DNA of 64,000 bases from Actinomyces polynesiensis. GTDB taxonomy: Bacteria > Actinomycetota > Actinomycetes > Actinomycetales > Actinomycetaceae. Of this stretch, positions 1 to 7,973 are shown piece by piece. The translations under genes and the position numbers were made by a program. The stretch's first letter is position 1; each line of letters begins with the position of its first letter. Under the pieces are notes generated by a model that saw nothing but the letters and a program-made list of their open reading frames with translations, did not search any database and was not told the origin of the DNA. The stretch is taken from the NCBI RefSeq assembly GCF_000820725.1, contig NZ_CCXH01000111.1, forward strand, positions 1 through 64,000, written 5' to 3'.

Positions 1-2
1 GC

Positions 3-257
3 TCCAACATCGCCTTCACCTACTACCCGGCCGGGCACATGGTCTACACGAGCCCGGGCTGCCTGGAGAAGCTGGTGGAGGACCTGCGGGTCTTCTACGC
101 GGCCGGTGTGGAGGCAGGGGTTACTGGGAGTGTGGCGGGTGCAGCGGGCACGACCGGGGCAGCGAGTGCGCGGGGTGCAGCACGCGTGTCGGCCGCCCTC
201 GTGGACCTCTCCGACCTCGACGAACGCCCGGACCTGCCGCCGCTGGGTCTCAGCTGA
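3..257 (+). CDS. Serine carboxypeptidase (S10 family), C-terminal end
   Basis: This is the last 84 codons of a gene that begins outside the window. The reading frame opens with SNIAFTYYPAGHMVY, which matches the region around the catalytic His in S10 carboxypeptidases (the AGHMVP-type motif near the C terminus). After an Ala/Gly/Thr-rich stretch (roughly 110-200) the protein ends VDLSDLDERPDLPPLGLS. The family hydrolyses C-terminal residues of peptides and is often secreted or wall-associated in actinobacteria. The catalytic Ser and Asp lie outside the window, so activity cannot be judged. The last 57 bases (201-257) are repeated almost exactly at 616-672, which suggests a past tandem duplication or a recombination at the 3' end. 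Confidence 0.75.
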   Translation, partial: SNIAFTYYPAGHMVYTSPGCLEKLVEDLRVFYAAGVEAGVTGSVAGAAGTTGAASARGAARVSAALVDLSDLDERPDLPPLGLS

Positions 258-279
258 AGGCTCTGTCGGGGCCGCTCCT

Positions 280-435
280 TCACTCGATCTGTCGGTCGAT
301 GAAGCCGGCCATGCCAGGGACGGTGAAGGCAACAATGCCGTGGTCCGGGGCGTAGATCAGTCCTTTGTGGATCAGTCGTGCGCGGAAGAGCCTCTTGTCG
401 GACTGACCCTGCTCCTGGACGAGATCTGCTGGCAT
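280..435 (-). pseudogene. Fragment of an ATP-binding (archaeal-ATPase-like) protein, C-terminus only
   Basis: On the minus strand an open frame reads QSDKRLFRARLIHKGLIYAP, continues with DHGIVAFTVPGMAGFIDRQ and stops at 280-282. This matches the winged-helix C-terminal end of a family of AAA/archaeal-type ATPases common in actinobacteria. No Walker A or B region and no start codon lie upstream, so only the last 50 or so codons remain. The fragment sits between the two copies of the carboxypeptidase 3' end and looks like debris from an insertion or deletion event. Family recognition is from memory of the motif, not a search. Confidence 0.5.
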
Positions 436-483
436 CGGTGGGGGTGATCCCAGAAGAGCTTGTCCATGACGATGTGTAGCGAC

Positions 484-522
484 GTGTAACAGGTCGTTAC
501 ACTCTTTTATGTTTCGTTACAC
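484..522. promoter_or_regulatory. GTGTAAC/GTTACAC palindrome plus a third half-site
   Basis: A perfect inverted repeat GTGTAAC-aggtc-GTTACAC (484-502) is followed by another TCGTTACAC copy (514-522) exactly 20 bp, two helical turns, after the first. This spacing is typical of operators bound by a dimeric regulator. No intact gene starts nearby: the next start is 721. The site may be a relic of the promoter of the decayed ATPase gene or of a lost regulator. Function is inference. Confidence 0.35.
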
Positions 523-615
523 CAACCGCGCGTCGACACTGCGTCCAGCCACGCCGCTGTCGAGCGAGCTCCAGGCAGTGTCGGCAGTCGGGGGAAGAAG
601 AGGACTGTGGCATCC

Positions 616-672
616 GTGGACCTCTCCGACCTCGACGAGCGCCCGGACCTGCCGCCGCTGGGCCTGGTCTGA
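616..672 (+). repeat. Second copy of the S10 carboxypeptidase 3' end (57 bp)
   Basis: These 57 bases match 201-257 in all but a few positions, in the same orientation. They encode VDLSDLDERPDLPPLGLV and a stop, against ...LGLS and a stop in the first copy. The bases upstream of 616 do not resemble those upstream of 201, so only the gene tail is duplicated. It is not a gene on its own. Confidence 0.7.
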
Positions 673-720
673 CGTCGCGGGGGCGCCGCAGGGCACCGGA
701 CGCCCCGCTATCGTCGGACC

Positions 721-1728
721 ATGACGGATCGGCTCTCACGCGAGGACTTCTCCCGCAAGCTCGCCCCGCTCGACGAGGACGCGCTGCGGAAGGCCCTGTG
801 GACGCTCTACTGGCGGGGAAGTGCCCAGATGCGGGAACGCATCCTGGACACACTGGATCCCGTGCGGGCCAAGGTCAGACGGGCGGCCGCCAACGCGCCA
901 GCCGACGGCGCACTCACCCTGACCCGCATCAAGACCTTCGCAGCGCTCGCCCGAGCAGGCGCCTATCTCGCAGGCGACCGCCGGGTCTCCCCCTCCCAGC
1001 GCACCAAGTGGCGCACCGAGTTCAAGGGGCTCGCCACCGATGCCGTCTCCGCACTGCGCGGTGAGGAGTCCGAGAAGGCGTCCCGCGCGCTCGCGATCCT
1101 CATCGACCTGGCCTGCGAGGTGGGTTCCTACGACTACTTCCGCTCCGAGGACGCGGTGGCCGCCGCCAGGTTCGTGGTCTCCGACGCTGCGGAGGCGATC
1201 TGGACGGTGGCACGCGCCCAGCACGGCATCACCGGGATGGCTGACCTGGTCGCCCCACAACTCATCCGCTGGGAGAGGCGCTACGGCTGGACGCGGTACG
1301 GGGAGGGCTGGGTCGCGGAGCATGAGCGCAGCCTGGCCGAGGTCCTCGCGCCGATGCTGACGAACACGGATGCCTGGGGCGCATTCGCCGCTGCCCATGT
1401 CCGTGCGCTCGACGGCCTCACCACCACTCGGCGACATCGGTACGACGATCCGGCGCACGACCGGGCCGCCAACCTGGCCCAGTGGAACGCCATGCTGCTG
1501 GACCGCCTCGTCGACACGGAGTACGAGCCGCTCCTCGACACCTTGGTGAAGCACCCCGCACTGGTCGGCTCGGAGCGCACGTTCCTCGCCTCCCGCCTGG
1601 CCCACCTGCGCGGGGATGACGAGTCGGCGCGGCGGCTGATCGCCCGGTGCCTGAAGGATGTGCCCGGACACAGTGAGTACCGGGAGTTCGCCCTCGTCCT
1701 GGGGTCCTCACCCGAGCAGCCGTCGTGA
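721..1728 (+). CDS. Hypothetical protein, 335 aa
   Basis: A soluble, mostly helical protein (MTDRLSREDFSRKLAPLDED...) rich in Ala, Arg and Glu, without a signal peptide, membrane segment or catalytic motif I recognise. The start is supported by a -10-like TATCGT at 709-714 that ends six bases before the ATG, the leaderless arrangement seen repeatedly in this window; no Shine-Dalgarno sequence is present. It converges with the pRiA4b-like gene at 1844-3325. The pattern of repeated helical pairs would fit a HEAT- or TPR-like scaffold, but that is a guess. Function unknown. Confidence 0.75.
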   Translation: MTDRLSREDFSRKLAPLDEDALRKALWTLYWRGSAQMRERILDTLDPVRAKVRRAAANAPADGALTLTRIKTFAALARAGAYLAGDRRVSPSQRTKWRTEFKGLATDAVSALRGEESEKASRALAILIDLACEVGSYDYFRSEDAVAAARFVVSDAAEAIWTVARAQHGITGMADLVAPQLIRWERRYGWTRYGEGWVAEHERSLAEVLAPMLTNTDAWGAFAAAHVRALDGLTTTRRHRYDDPAHDRAANLAQWNAMLLDRLVDTEYEPLLDTLVKHPALVGSERTFLASRLAHLRGDDESARRLIARCLKDVPGHSEYREFALVLGSSPEQPS

Positions 1729-1750
1729 GCGGTCGGCCTCCCGCCGAGGG

Positions 1751-1820
1751 GTGGACGTCCCACCCAACGGCGGGGCTGGAGCGCCACCTCTCGGTGGGAA
1801 CCCCTCCTCTCGGGATGCCC
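1751..1820. repeat. 70-bp dispersed repeat, copy A
   Basis: This 70-bp block aligns without gaps to 3441-3510. Shared anchors are GTGGAC at the left, CACC and CGG inside, TCGGTG-GAA near the right, and CTCTCGGGATGCCC at the end. Here the palindrome is degenerate. The two copies bracket the pRiA4b-like gene in the same orientation. Confidence 0.6.
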
Positions 1821-1843
1821 GTCCCCGGACCTGTCCGACCGGA

Positions 1844-3325
1844 TCACGGCGTCCGCGTGGCGGCACGGGCCGCGGCCGCGACGTCCGCATCGACGCCGCG
1901 CGGGGGTCGACCAGTGCGCAGGGTCCCTGCCAGCAGTCCGAGGACGTCGAGCGTCGGGCTGCCAGCCGGGGGCGCCGCGAAGCTGTCCCTGGAGTCGTGC
2001 CAGCCGAGGTCGAACATCATCTCGCTGATGCTCCGGTCCCACAGTTCCGCAGGGGTCTCGCTCCCGGCGACGGCGAGGGCCGCCCAGCCGAACTGGCGCT
2101 CGGCGGTGGACTTCCCGAGCGGGAGCCGGCCCGTGATGTGGCGCAGGAGGGCCTCCGGGTCCTCACCACAGCGCCTGGCGGCCAGCGTCGGTGTGATGCG
2201 CCCCTTGCGCACGGAGACGAGCCCGAGGGCCTGAGCCGTGTCGCGCACCTGTGCGACGGGTGGGGTGAGGTCCTCGCGGTTGACCTTCCCGATCCACCAC
2301 TCGGCGATGCCGGTGCGCCGCGCGACCTGCTCGACGTCGGCCGGCTTCAGGTACCCCGCAGCGGTGAGCCCGACGCCCTCGCCGATGACGTCGAGCAGGA
2401 CCCGCAGGGGTTCCGTGAGCCGGGCAGCGGCATCGGCACTGACCTCGATGGGGCCGAAGGATGCGGGATCGGCGAGGGCGTCGCGCAGGAGGCGCGAGCC
2501 CCGGTTCCTCGACACCTCGAGCAGTGACGCGAGTTCCACGGTGACCGGCGCGGGCTCTACCGAGAGCATCGTGATCATCGCGTTCGTCCCCTCGAGGTCG
2601 AAGGCATCGGGATGCCACCCCTCGGGCAGCCAGGCGCGCCCGTCCTCGGCACTGTCGAAGACCTCCGGGCGCAGTGCATCATCGAAGCCGCTGCGCACCC
2701 ACTCGGCGATCTCGCTGTAGCCCCACGCACCGCCGCAGTCCTCCGGTGGGCAGGCGAGCCTGCCCCGGAGGCACCGGGGGGCGGTCGGCGGGTCATCGAG
2801 CACCTTCTCCACGCGCAGCACGTGCTCCCACCCGTCGCCGAAGTCGTACTCGTACCAGAGACGGTCGCCCTCGGCGGCGACGACCTGGTCCAGGCGGACT
2901 CCGTCCTCGAGCAGGCCCTCGTCACCCTCGTCGAGGTCGAAGGAAGTGAGGAACTCCGGAGCGTTGCGGCCGTTGCCCGTGCGGAAGCGGTGCAGGTGGC
3001 TGTCCGTCCACCCCATGGCGGCCTGGAGCACGTCGTGGAGGCGGGGGAGAGTGATGTCCCCGGGGACCTCGATGCGCCGCCAGACGGGCGGTTTGGTGCG
3101 CAGGAGGTCGACCCGGATGCGGAAGCCCCTCGTGGTCGTGGGGACGGGGTGGAGTCGGGGCCGAGGGTGATGCCAGGTGTCAGGCAGTCCGGGCCCGCCG
3201 CCGGGGAGTGCACCGGGGAAGCCGCCGGAGAGCAGTGCTCCGATCTGTTCCGGGGTGGCATCGCTCAGGAGTTCCTGGATGAACCTCCGGAGGTCCGGCG
3301 ACTCGAACTCGTTGTCGGATGTCAT
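1844..3325 (-). CDS. Plasmid pRiA4b ORF-3-like family protein
   Basis: The 493-aa product has the pRiA4b ORF-3-like fold at about residues 65-200: GFRIRVDLL, KPPVWRRIEVPGDITLPRLH, AMGWTDSHLHRF and YEYDFGDGWEHVLRVE are the hallmark segments. A second, less conserved half (about 230-493) is found in longer actinobacterial members. The biochemical role of the family is unknown. The frame is open far upstream (to 3961), but the ATG at 3325 is preferred: it follows a purine-rich GGGGGAACCAG, and the upstream extension runs through repeat DNA encoding a His/Asp tract. The gene is flanked on both sides by copies of a 70-bp repeat, which raises the possibility that it moved as a cassette. Confidence 0.8.
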   Translation of the reverse strand: MTSDNEFESPDLRRFIQELLSDATPEQIGALLSGGFPGALPGGGPGLPDTWHHPRPRLHPVPTTTRGFRIRVDLLRTKPPVWRRIEVPGDITLPRLHDVLQAAMGWTDSHLHRFRTGNGRNAPEFLTSFDLDEGDEGLLEDGVRLDQVVAAEGDRLWYEYDFGDGWEHVLRVEKVLDDPPTAPRCLRGRLACPPEDCGGAWGYSEIAEWVRSGFDDALRPEVFDSAEDGRAWLPEGWHPDAFDLEGTNAMITMLSVEPAPVTVELASLLEVSRNRGSRLLRDALADPASFGPIEVSADAAARLTEPLRVLLDVIGEGVGLTAAGYLKPADVEQVARRTGIAEWWIGKVNREDLTPPVAQVRDTAQALGLVSVRKGRITPTLAARRCGEDPEALLRHITGRLPLGKSTAERQFGWAALAVAGSETPAELWDRSISEMMFDLGWHDSRDSFAAPPAGSPTLDVLGLLAGTLRTGRPPRGVDADVAAAARAATRTP

Positions 3326-3381
3326 CTGGTTCCCCCTGGTTCCCCTGGTTCCGCAGAACGCACTGAACAGACAGGGTAGCC

Positions 3382-3417
3382 GGTCGTGGTGGTCGTGGTG
3401 GTCGTGGTGGTCGTGGC
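3382..3417. repeat. 9-bp tandem repeat (GGTCGTGGT x4)
   Basis: Three exact copies of GGTCGTGGT and a fourth with one change (GGTCGTGGC) lie 57 bases upstream of the pRiA4b-like start. Copy number could vary by slippage. Confidence 0.7.
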
Positions 3418-3440
3418 GGTCGCTACAGGAGCGCCGAACG

Positions 3441-3510
3441 GTGGACTTCTCACCGAGCGGAAGCGCTATACCCCTACCGTTCGGTGAGAAGTCCACCTCT
3501 CGGGATGCCC
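3441..3510. repeat. 70-bp dispersed repeat, copy B, with strong hairpin
   Basis: The block contains a long inverted repeat: GGTGGACTTCTCACCGA (3440-3456) pairs with TCGGTGAGAAGTCCACC downstream (about 3481-3497), separated by about 24 bases. The block ends in CTCTCGGGATGCCC, as copy A does. It is followed by a 14-bp direct repeat, CACCCGTTGATGCC twice (3510-3537). Confidence 0.65.
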
Positions 3511-3616
3511 ACCCGTTGATGCCCACCCGTTGATGCCTACCGCTGATGCGCCCTCCTGACGGCGCACCCAACGGGGAGCGGATTCCACACCGAGTCGTGC
3601 AGCACGGGTTCCGCGC

Positions 3617-3622
3617 TACACT
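3617..3622 (+). promoter_or_regulatory. -10 element of the vapBC operon (leaderless)
   Basis: TACACT ends six bases before the antitoxin ATG at 3629. No ribosome-binding site precedes that ATG, so transcription probably begins at or next to the start codon. Confidence 0.5.
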
Positions 3623-3628
3623 GGTCCC

Positions 3629-3889
3629 ATGGCCAATCTGACGATCACGGTGGACGAGGAGACGCTCAAGCGCGCCAGGATCCGGGCCATTGAGCGCGGG
3701 GAGTCCGTCAACCAGTACCTCGCCCGACGCCTCGAGGAATACGCGCGCGGCGACGAGCTCCGGGAGCGCAGGGACCGTGCGGCGCACGCCTTCGTCGAGC
3801 TGTCGCGACGGATCAGCGGCAGCAGTGACGGTGCAGGCTGGACCCGCGAGGAGCTCTACGAGGATGACACCCGTGGTGGCCTGCGATGA
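3629..3889 (+). CDS. VapB-type antitoxin, ribbon-helix-helix
   Basis: The 86-aa product begins MANLTITVDEETLKRARIRA, a short beta strand followed by two helices (to about residue 42), as in ribbon-helix-helix antitoxins. The charged C-terminal half would bind the toxin. The last codons overlap the PIN-domain gene by ATGA, the usual coupling for VapBC pairs. As a family these antitoxins dimerise on their own promoter and repress it with help from the toxin. No obvious palindrome was picked out at the -10 region. The leaderless -10 at 3617-3622 supports this start. Confidence 0.8.
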   Translation: MANLTITVDEETLKRARIRAIERGESVNQYLARRLEEYARGDELRERRDRAAHAFVELSRRISGSSDGAGWTREELYEDDTRGGLR

Positions 3890-4293
3890 GGGTCTTCTTC
3901 GACACGAACGTGCTGGCCTACCAGTTCGACGACAGTCGTCCTGACAAGCAGGCTCGTGCACGGGAGGTGTTCGCGGATGCCGCCGCCGATGCGGTCATCT
4001 CCACCCAGGTCCTCATCGAGCTCCACTCCGTGCTGACCCGGAAGCTCGGACGCACACGCACAGAGGCGTTCGAGGCTCTCTCGGCCCTGGACCTGGAGAC
4101 CGTGGCTGCTGATGGTCCTCTGGTGATGGCGGCAGCGGAGACGTCCGCCGTCCACGGTCTCTCGATCTTCGACGCGATGGTCCTGGAAGCTGCCGCCAGG
4201 GCCGGGTGTCGGGAGTTGTGGACGGAAGACCTCGCCCAGGGGAGCAGGCTGCGTGGTGTGCTGATCGTCAACCCCTTTGCCGATGGGGCCTGA
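3886..4293 (+). CDS. VapC-type PIN-domain ribonuclease toxin
   Basis: A 135-aa PIN-domain protein, of normal length for VapC. Conserved acidic residues are visible: Asp6 (MRVFFDTNVL), Glu45 (VLIELHSV), Asp96 (SIFDAMVLEAA) and Asp115 (LWTEDL). These bind the metal ions for single-strand RNA cleavage. VapC enzymes typically cut tRNA or rRNA when the antitoxin is degraded; the target here cannot be deduced. The start overlaps the antitoxin stop. The pair looks intact. Confidence 0.85.
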   Translation: MRVFFDTNVLAYQFDDSRPDKQARAREVFADAAADAVISTQVLIELHSVLTRKLGRTRTEAFEALSALDLETVAADGPLVMAAAETSAVHGLSIFDAMVLEAAARAGCRELWTEDLAQGSRLRGVLIVNPFADGA

Positions 4294-4498
4294 ACTCGGT
4301 GCCCGCCCCCGGAAACTCCGCAGTGCCCAGCGAGATCACACGACGAAGGAGGCAGCTGTCCTCGTGGCACCGCGCATTCGCTGAGGCATGGGGTCCTCCG
4401 GATGACCGTGAGTCCGCGCCCGGACCCAGATGTGCCGCCGACCTGTGCGGCCGACGGCACACCCTGCGGAACGGGGAGGCGGCCCCGCCCGCAGCTCC

Positions 4499-5971
4499 TC
4501 AGTCGCCGAAGACCCGGGCGATGTCCGGGTTCTCCGCGATGTAGCCGTCCAGGACGCGCTGGGCCACGCGGATGGAGTCCACCAGGGGGTGGGAGGCCAG
4601 CGCACGCCAGGCCAGGACCTTGTCGCCGTGGAACGCGGCGTCGATGACGAGTTCCTCGCAGCCCTTGACCGAGGTGACCAGACCCAGCTCCGGCCCGGAC
4701 AGCGCGCCGACCCGCAAGGGGTGGACGCCCTGGGCGTCCACGACGCAGGGGACCTCGACGACGGCGTCCTCGCGCAGCTGGGGGACCAGCAGACCCGAGG
4801 GGTGCGCCTCCGCGCCCGACCCGGTCGCGCCCGACCCGGTCGCGCCCGGCCCGGTCGCGCCCGCCCACGGCGTGTCCGAGTTCGCCACGTCCAGGATCAT
4901 CCGTGCCGGCGCACCCGTGGAGACGGCCGTCATGAGGTCCAGTGCCACCTGCTGGTATCCGCCCCCGGCGATGTCCTCCTCGCGGCGCCCGTCGCGCTCG
5001 GACTCGTCGCGGGCCTCGGCCATGTAGGTGGCCTCACGTTCGTCGTGGGTCTGGGTCCACAGCTTGCCGGCCAGGTACTCGTGCTCGGCGGCCGCCCGGT
5101 AGAACTCACCCTGCTGGCGGTCCAGGAACTGCCCGCGGGTCTCCTCCTCCTCACGGATCCGCGTCACGGACTCCCGGTTGAGGTAGTAGTAGAAGAGGTA
5201 CTCATTGGGCAGCATGCCCAGGGCGCGCACCCAGTCGGGGCCGATGACGCGCGCCTCCTCGATGTGGTCCAGCAGCGCGTCATCACCCAGGAGTCCCGGC
5301 AGGCGGTCCTCCCCGCCGACCTCCAGCGAGCGCAGCCAGCCGAGGTGGTTCAACCCCACGTAGTCGAAGGACACCGCGGAGGCGCCCTCGTCGACGCCGG
5401 AGACGGCACCCGCCCCGAGTCCCAACGCGGCCGTGGCGCGCCGGACCAGGCCGATGGGCGTGTCGCAGATGCCGACCACCCGGTTCCCCAGCACGGTGCG
5501 CATGGCCTGGGTGATGATGCCCGCGGGGTTGGTGAAGTTGATGACCCAGGCCTCCGGCGCGAGGTCGCGCACCGTGCGCGCCAGCTCCATGGCCACCGGG
5601 ATCGTGCGGAAGGCGTAGGCGTACCCGCCCGCCCCGACCGTCTCCTGGCCGAGGACGCCCTGCTCGAGTGCGATGCGCTCGTCGAGGACACGCCCGCAGG
5701 TGCCCCCGACCCGGATGGCGGAGAACACGAAGTCAGCGCCGCGCACCGCCTCGCGCAGGTCGGTGGTGGTCGTGACCCGCGGCGCGCGGGGGAAGTCGAG
5801 GTCGCGCAGCACCGCGGCCATGACGCCCAGGCGGGAGGTGGAGATGTCGTAGAGGCAGACCTCGTCGACGACGAGACCCGGGTGCGTGCCCTTCCCCTCG
5901 CGGGCGGCCGCCAGGACCTCCACGATCTGGGGGACGCGGAACCCGCCCCCGCCTGCGATGACCAGCTTCAT
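4499..5971 (-). CDS. Glycoside hydrolase family 4, probable 6-phospho-beta-glucosidase
   Basis: This 490-aa protein has the GH4 features: an N-terminal NAD-binding loop ([11 protein letters not shown]), NFTNPAG at about 145-151, the metal-ligand Cys169 in GICDTPIG and His209 in GLNHLGW. GH4 enzymes cleave phosphorylated glycosides by an NAD- and Mn-dependent redox-elimination mechanism in the cytoplasm. An unusual Gly/Ala/Thr/Pro insert of four pentapeptide repeats ([10 protein letters not shown] type), encoded by 15-bp tandem repeats at 4811-4870, interrupts the C-terminal half. The start overlaps the DeoR-family stop by ATGA, so regulator and enzyme form an operon. The divergent sugar kinase and ABC importer fit the same pathway: import, phosphorylation, cleavage. 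The exact sugar is not evident. Confidence 0.85.
   Translation of the reverse strand: MKLVIAGGGGFRVPQIVEVLAAAREGKGTHPGLVVDEVCLYDISTSRLGVMAAVLRDLDFPRAPRVTTTTDLREAVRGADFVFSAIRVGGTCGRVLDERIALEQGVLGQETVGAGGYAYAFRTIPVAMELARTVRDLAPEAWVINFTNPAGIITQAMRTVLGNRVVGICDTPIGLVRRATAALGLGAGAVSGVDEGASAVSFDYVGLNHLGWLRSLEVGGEDRLPGLLGDDALLDHIEEARVIGPDWVRALGMLPNEYLFYYYLNRESVTRIREEEETRGQFLDRQQGEFYRAAAEHEYLAGKLWTQTHDEREATYMAEARDESERDGRREEDIAGGGYQQVALDLMTAVSTGAPARMILDVANSDTPWAGATGPGATGSGATGSGAEAHPSGLLVPQLREDAVVEVPCVVDAQGVHPLRVGALSGPELGLVTSVKGCEELVIDAAFHGDKVLAWRALASHPLVDSIRVAQRVLDGYIAENPDIARVFGD
4811..4870. repeat. 15-bp tandem repeat inside the GH4 gene
   Basis: Four copies of a CGCGCCCGACCCGGT-type unit; the last two differ slightly. 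In the GH4 frame it encodes repeated Gly-Ala-Thr-Gly-Ser/Pro pentapeptides, so copy-number change would keep the frame. Confidence 0.85.
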
Positions 5972-6717
5972 GCGAAGAGCACCTCCGTGTCCGTGCTCCC
6001 CAACAGGGGAAGGGGGGCGGTTGTGGGGTCAGTGGTCGTGATGACCGTGTCGAGGTCGCCGGCCGTGCACACCGGCAGCAGCCCAGACCCGGGGAACTTG
6101 TCGGAGGTCGCCAGCAGGCAGGTCCGCTCCGAGCTCGAGATGATGGCGTGCTTGATGGGGACCTCCGTGCCGGTCGAGTCCAGCACCGTCCCGTCGGGTC
6201 GCACGCCGGAGGTCCCGATGAAGGCGATGTCCGCGCTCAGCTGGGACAGGGCGTGCTGGGTGAGGGAGCCGACCATCGACAGGTAGGAGGGACGCAACAG
6301 TCCCCCCAGGACGATCAGCTCGGTGGTGTGGTCGTCACGCAGCTCGTCGATGACCGCCAGGGAGGCGGTGACGACGGTGACGTCACGGCCGCGCAGGTGG
6401 CGGGCGACCCGGGCGCAGGTGGTGCCGATGTCGATGAGGACCACGTCGCGGTCCTCCACGAGGGCGGCCGCCGCCTTCCCGACACGGTCCTTCTCGTCGG
6501 CGGCGCGGGTGGCGACGTGGGCGAAGGGCTGGTCGTCCTCGTCAGGGGTCCCCCCGCCGCGCACGCGTTGCAGCTTCCCCTGGCGGTCGAGGTCGTTGAG
6601 GTCGCGCCGGATCGTCGACTCGGACACGTCGAGCTGGGCCGCGAGGTCGCCGACGGATGCCCCGCCCTTCTCCCGGACGAGGGTGAGGATCGCGGAACGC
6701 CGCTGCTGGGGCAACAT
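5968..6717 (-). CDS. DeoR/GlpR-family transcriptional regulator of the sugar locus
   Basis: The N terminus is a DeoR helix-turn-helix (QQRRSAILTLVREKGGASVG, then DLAAQLDVSESTIRRDLNDL). The C-terminal DeoRC sensor domain includes the usual DIGTTCARVA and FIGTSGVRPDG segments. These sensors bind phosphorylated sugars and release DNA. The ATG at 6717 is chosen over 6735 because MLPQQRR is the family's usual N terminus and a TACGAT -10 ends six bases upstream. It is the first gene of a two-gene unit with the GH4 enzyme and lies back-to-back with the kinase/importer operon at 6831, so it probably controls both from the shared intergenic region. Confidence 0.85.
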   Translation of the reverse strand: MLPQQRRSAILTLVREKGGASVGDLAAQLDVSESTIRRDLNDLDRQGKLQRVRGGGTPDEDDQPFAHVATRAADEKDRVGKAAAALVEDRDVVLIDIGTTCARVARHLRGRDVTVVTASLAVIDELRDDHTTELIVLGGLLRPSYLSMVGSLTQHALSQLSADIAFIGTSGVRPDGTVLDSTGTEVPIKHAIISSSERTCLLATSDKFPGSGLLPVCTAGDLDTVITTTDPTTAPLPLLGSTDTEVLFA

Positions 6718-6723
6718 GACTGA

Positions 6724-6729
6724 ATCGTA
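6724..6729 (-). promoter_or_regulatory. -10 element for deoR-GH4 (leaderless)
   Basis: On the minus strand TACGAT ends six bases before the DeoR ATG. The 6730-6830 interval must also hold the divergent kinase/importer promoter; a TAAAGT at 6783-6788 is a candidate -10 for it. No clear regulator palindrome was identified. Confidence 0.45.
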
Positions 6730-6830
6730 ACCCAATTGCCATCAATTTCGAGCAGATATGAGCACAAGCGGTCACACATCAGGTAAAGTGACGGTCAACA
6801 ACGCGGTCCCGTCACAGGGAGGAGTTCGCA

Positions 6831-7955
6831 ATGGGCAATGCCGTCCCCGCTCGTCAGGGCGTCCGTGGGGAGTCGTCCCCGGACGCCGGGGCCCGTGCGG
6901 CCGTGGCTCGTGGTGGTGCGGCCCCTCCCGCTGGGCCCGGCGCCGGTGCGGCGCCTGCGGGCGGGCGCAGTGCCGGTGTGTCGCCCGACGGCGGCACGGA
7001 CGGGCAGGTCTGCGTGGCGGGGCCGGTGTTCCTCGACGTCGTCATGGGCGGACTGCAGCACGCCCCCCGCCCCGGCGAGGAGCAGTGGGTGTCCGACTGT
7101 GCGGTCATGCCCGGGGGAGCCGCCAACCAGGCGGTCGCGCTGGCCCGCCTGGGGGCACCCACCTCCCTGGTGACCCACCTCGGCGAGGACGACGCGGGTC
7201 GACTGGTGCAGACCATGCTCGAGCGCGACGGCATCGACCTCTCGGGGGCGGTGCGCCTGCCCCGCCAGTCCGTCACCACTTCCTTGGCCTTCGACGGCGA
7301 CCGGGCGATGACCACCTTCGGCACCGACGCCACCCCACCCCTGGCCACTCTCGCGACCGCGCCCGCCTGTCTCGTCTGTGACCTGCGCGCGATCCGCGAC
7401 AACCGGGAGACGCTCATGCGCTGGCGGGAGGAGGGCGCCGCTCCCTGGGTCCTCGCGGACGTGGGCTGGGACCCGACGGGTCGCTGGGACCCCCACGACC
7501 TGGACGTGCTCGACCTCGTGGACGTCTTCACCCCCAACGAGGCCGAGGCCCTGCACTACACGCGGACCGCGGACGCCGCCTCCGCGGCGCGTGCCCTGTC
7601 CGAGCGGGTCGGCACCGTCCTCCTCACGCGTGGCGCCCGAGGGGTGCTGGCGAGCTCCACCACCCAGGAGGTCGAACTCCCCGTCGTCCCCGTGCCCGCC
7701 GTGGACACCACCGGGGCGGGGGACACCTTCTCCGCGGGTTTCGTGTGGGCGCACCTGCACGGGCTGCCCCTGCGGGCAGCACTGACCACGGCCGCGCTCG
7801 CGGCCTCCTACACCGTGGGTCGTCCGGGGGGATCAGCCTCCTCACCGACCCTCGCAGAACTCGCGTGCTGGACACGCGCGCAGGACCTCCCCCAGGAGTA
7901 CGACACGGAGTTCCTGGATCTGATCGACGACGTGGGCGAAGGCCCACGCGGATGA
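6831..7955 (+). CDS. PfkB-family carbohydrate kinase
   Basis: The kinase body starts near residue 60 (QVCVAGPVFLDVVMGGLQ) and has the PfkB signature late in the protein (DTTGAGDTFSAGF, with the catalytic Asp). Intermediate motifs MPGGAANQAVALARLG and DVFTPNEAEA also fit. The family phosphorylates sugars or nucleosides with ATP. The first 55 residues are an Ala/Gly/Pro-rich extension absent from most relatives. The start is nevertheless well supported by GGGAGGAG eight bases upstream of the ATG. The gene heads an operon with a sugar-binding protein and two permeases, so the substrate is probably the imported sugar. Confidence 0.85.
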   Translation: MGNAVPARQGVRGESSPDAGARAAVARGGAAPPAGPGAGAAPAGGRSAGVSPDGGTDGQVCVAGPVFLDVVMGGLQHAPRPGEEQWVSDCAVMPGGAANQAVALARLGAPTSLVTHLGEDDAGRLVQTMLERDGIDLSGAVRLPRQSVTTSLAFDGDRAMTTFGTDATPPLATLATAPACLVCDLRAIRDNRETLMRWREEGAAPWVLADVGWDPTGRWDPHDLDVLDLVDVFTPNEAEALHYTRTADAASAARALSERVGTVLLTRGARGVLASSTTQEVELPVVPVPAVDTTGAGDTFSAGFVWAHLHGLPLRAALTTAALAASYTVGRPGGSASSPTLAELACWTRAQDLPQEYDTEFLDLIDDVGEGPRG

Positions 7956-7973
7956 CACGAGAGGACGAGCCCC

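Noticed and set aside
3326-3961. N-terminal extension of the pRiA4b-like gene
   Set aside because: It would run through repeat DNA and the antisense of vapB, and gives a His/Asp low-complexity tract; the ATG at 3325 has a plausible ribosome-binding site.
4430-6286. 618-aa plus-strand frame opposite GH4 and DeoR
   Set aside because: Antisense shadow of two well-supported genes; no domain, composition typical of a complementary frame in GC-rich DNA.
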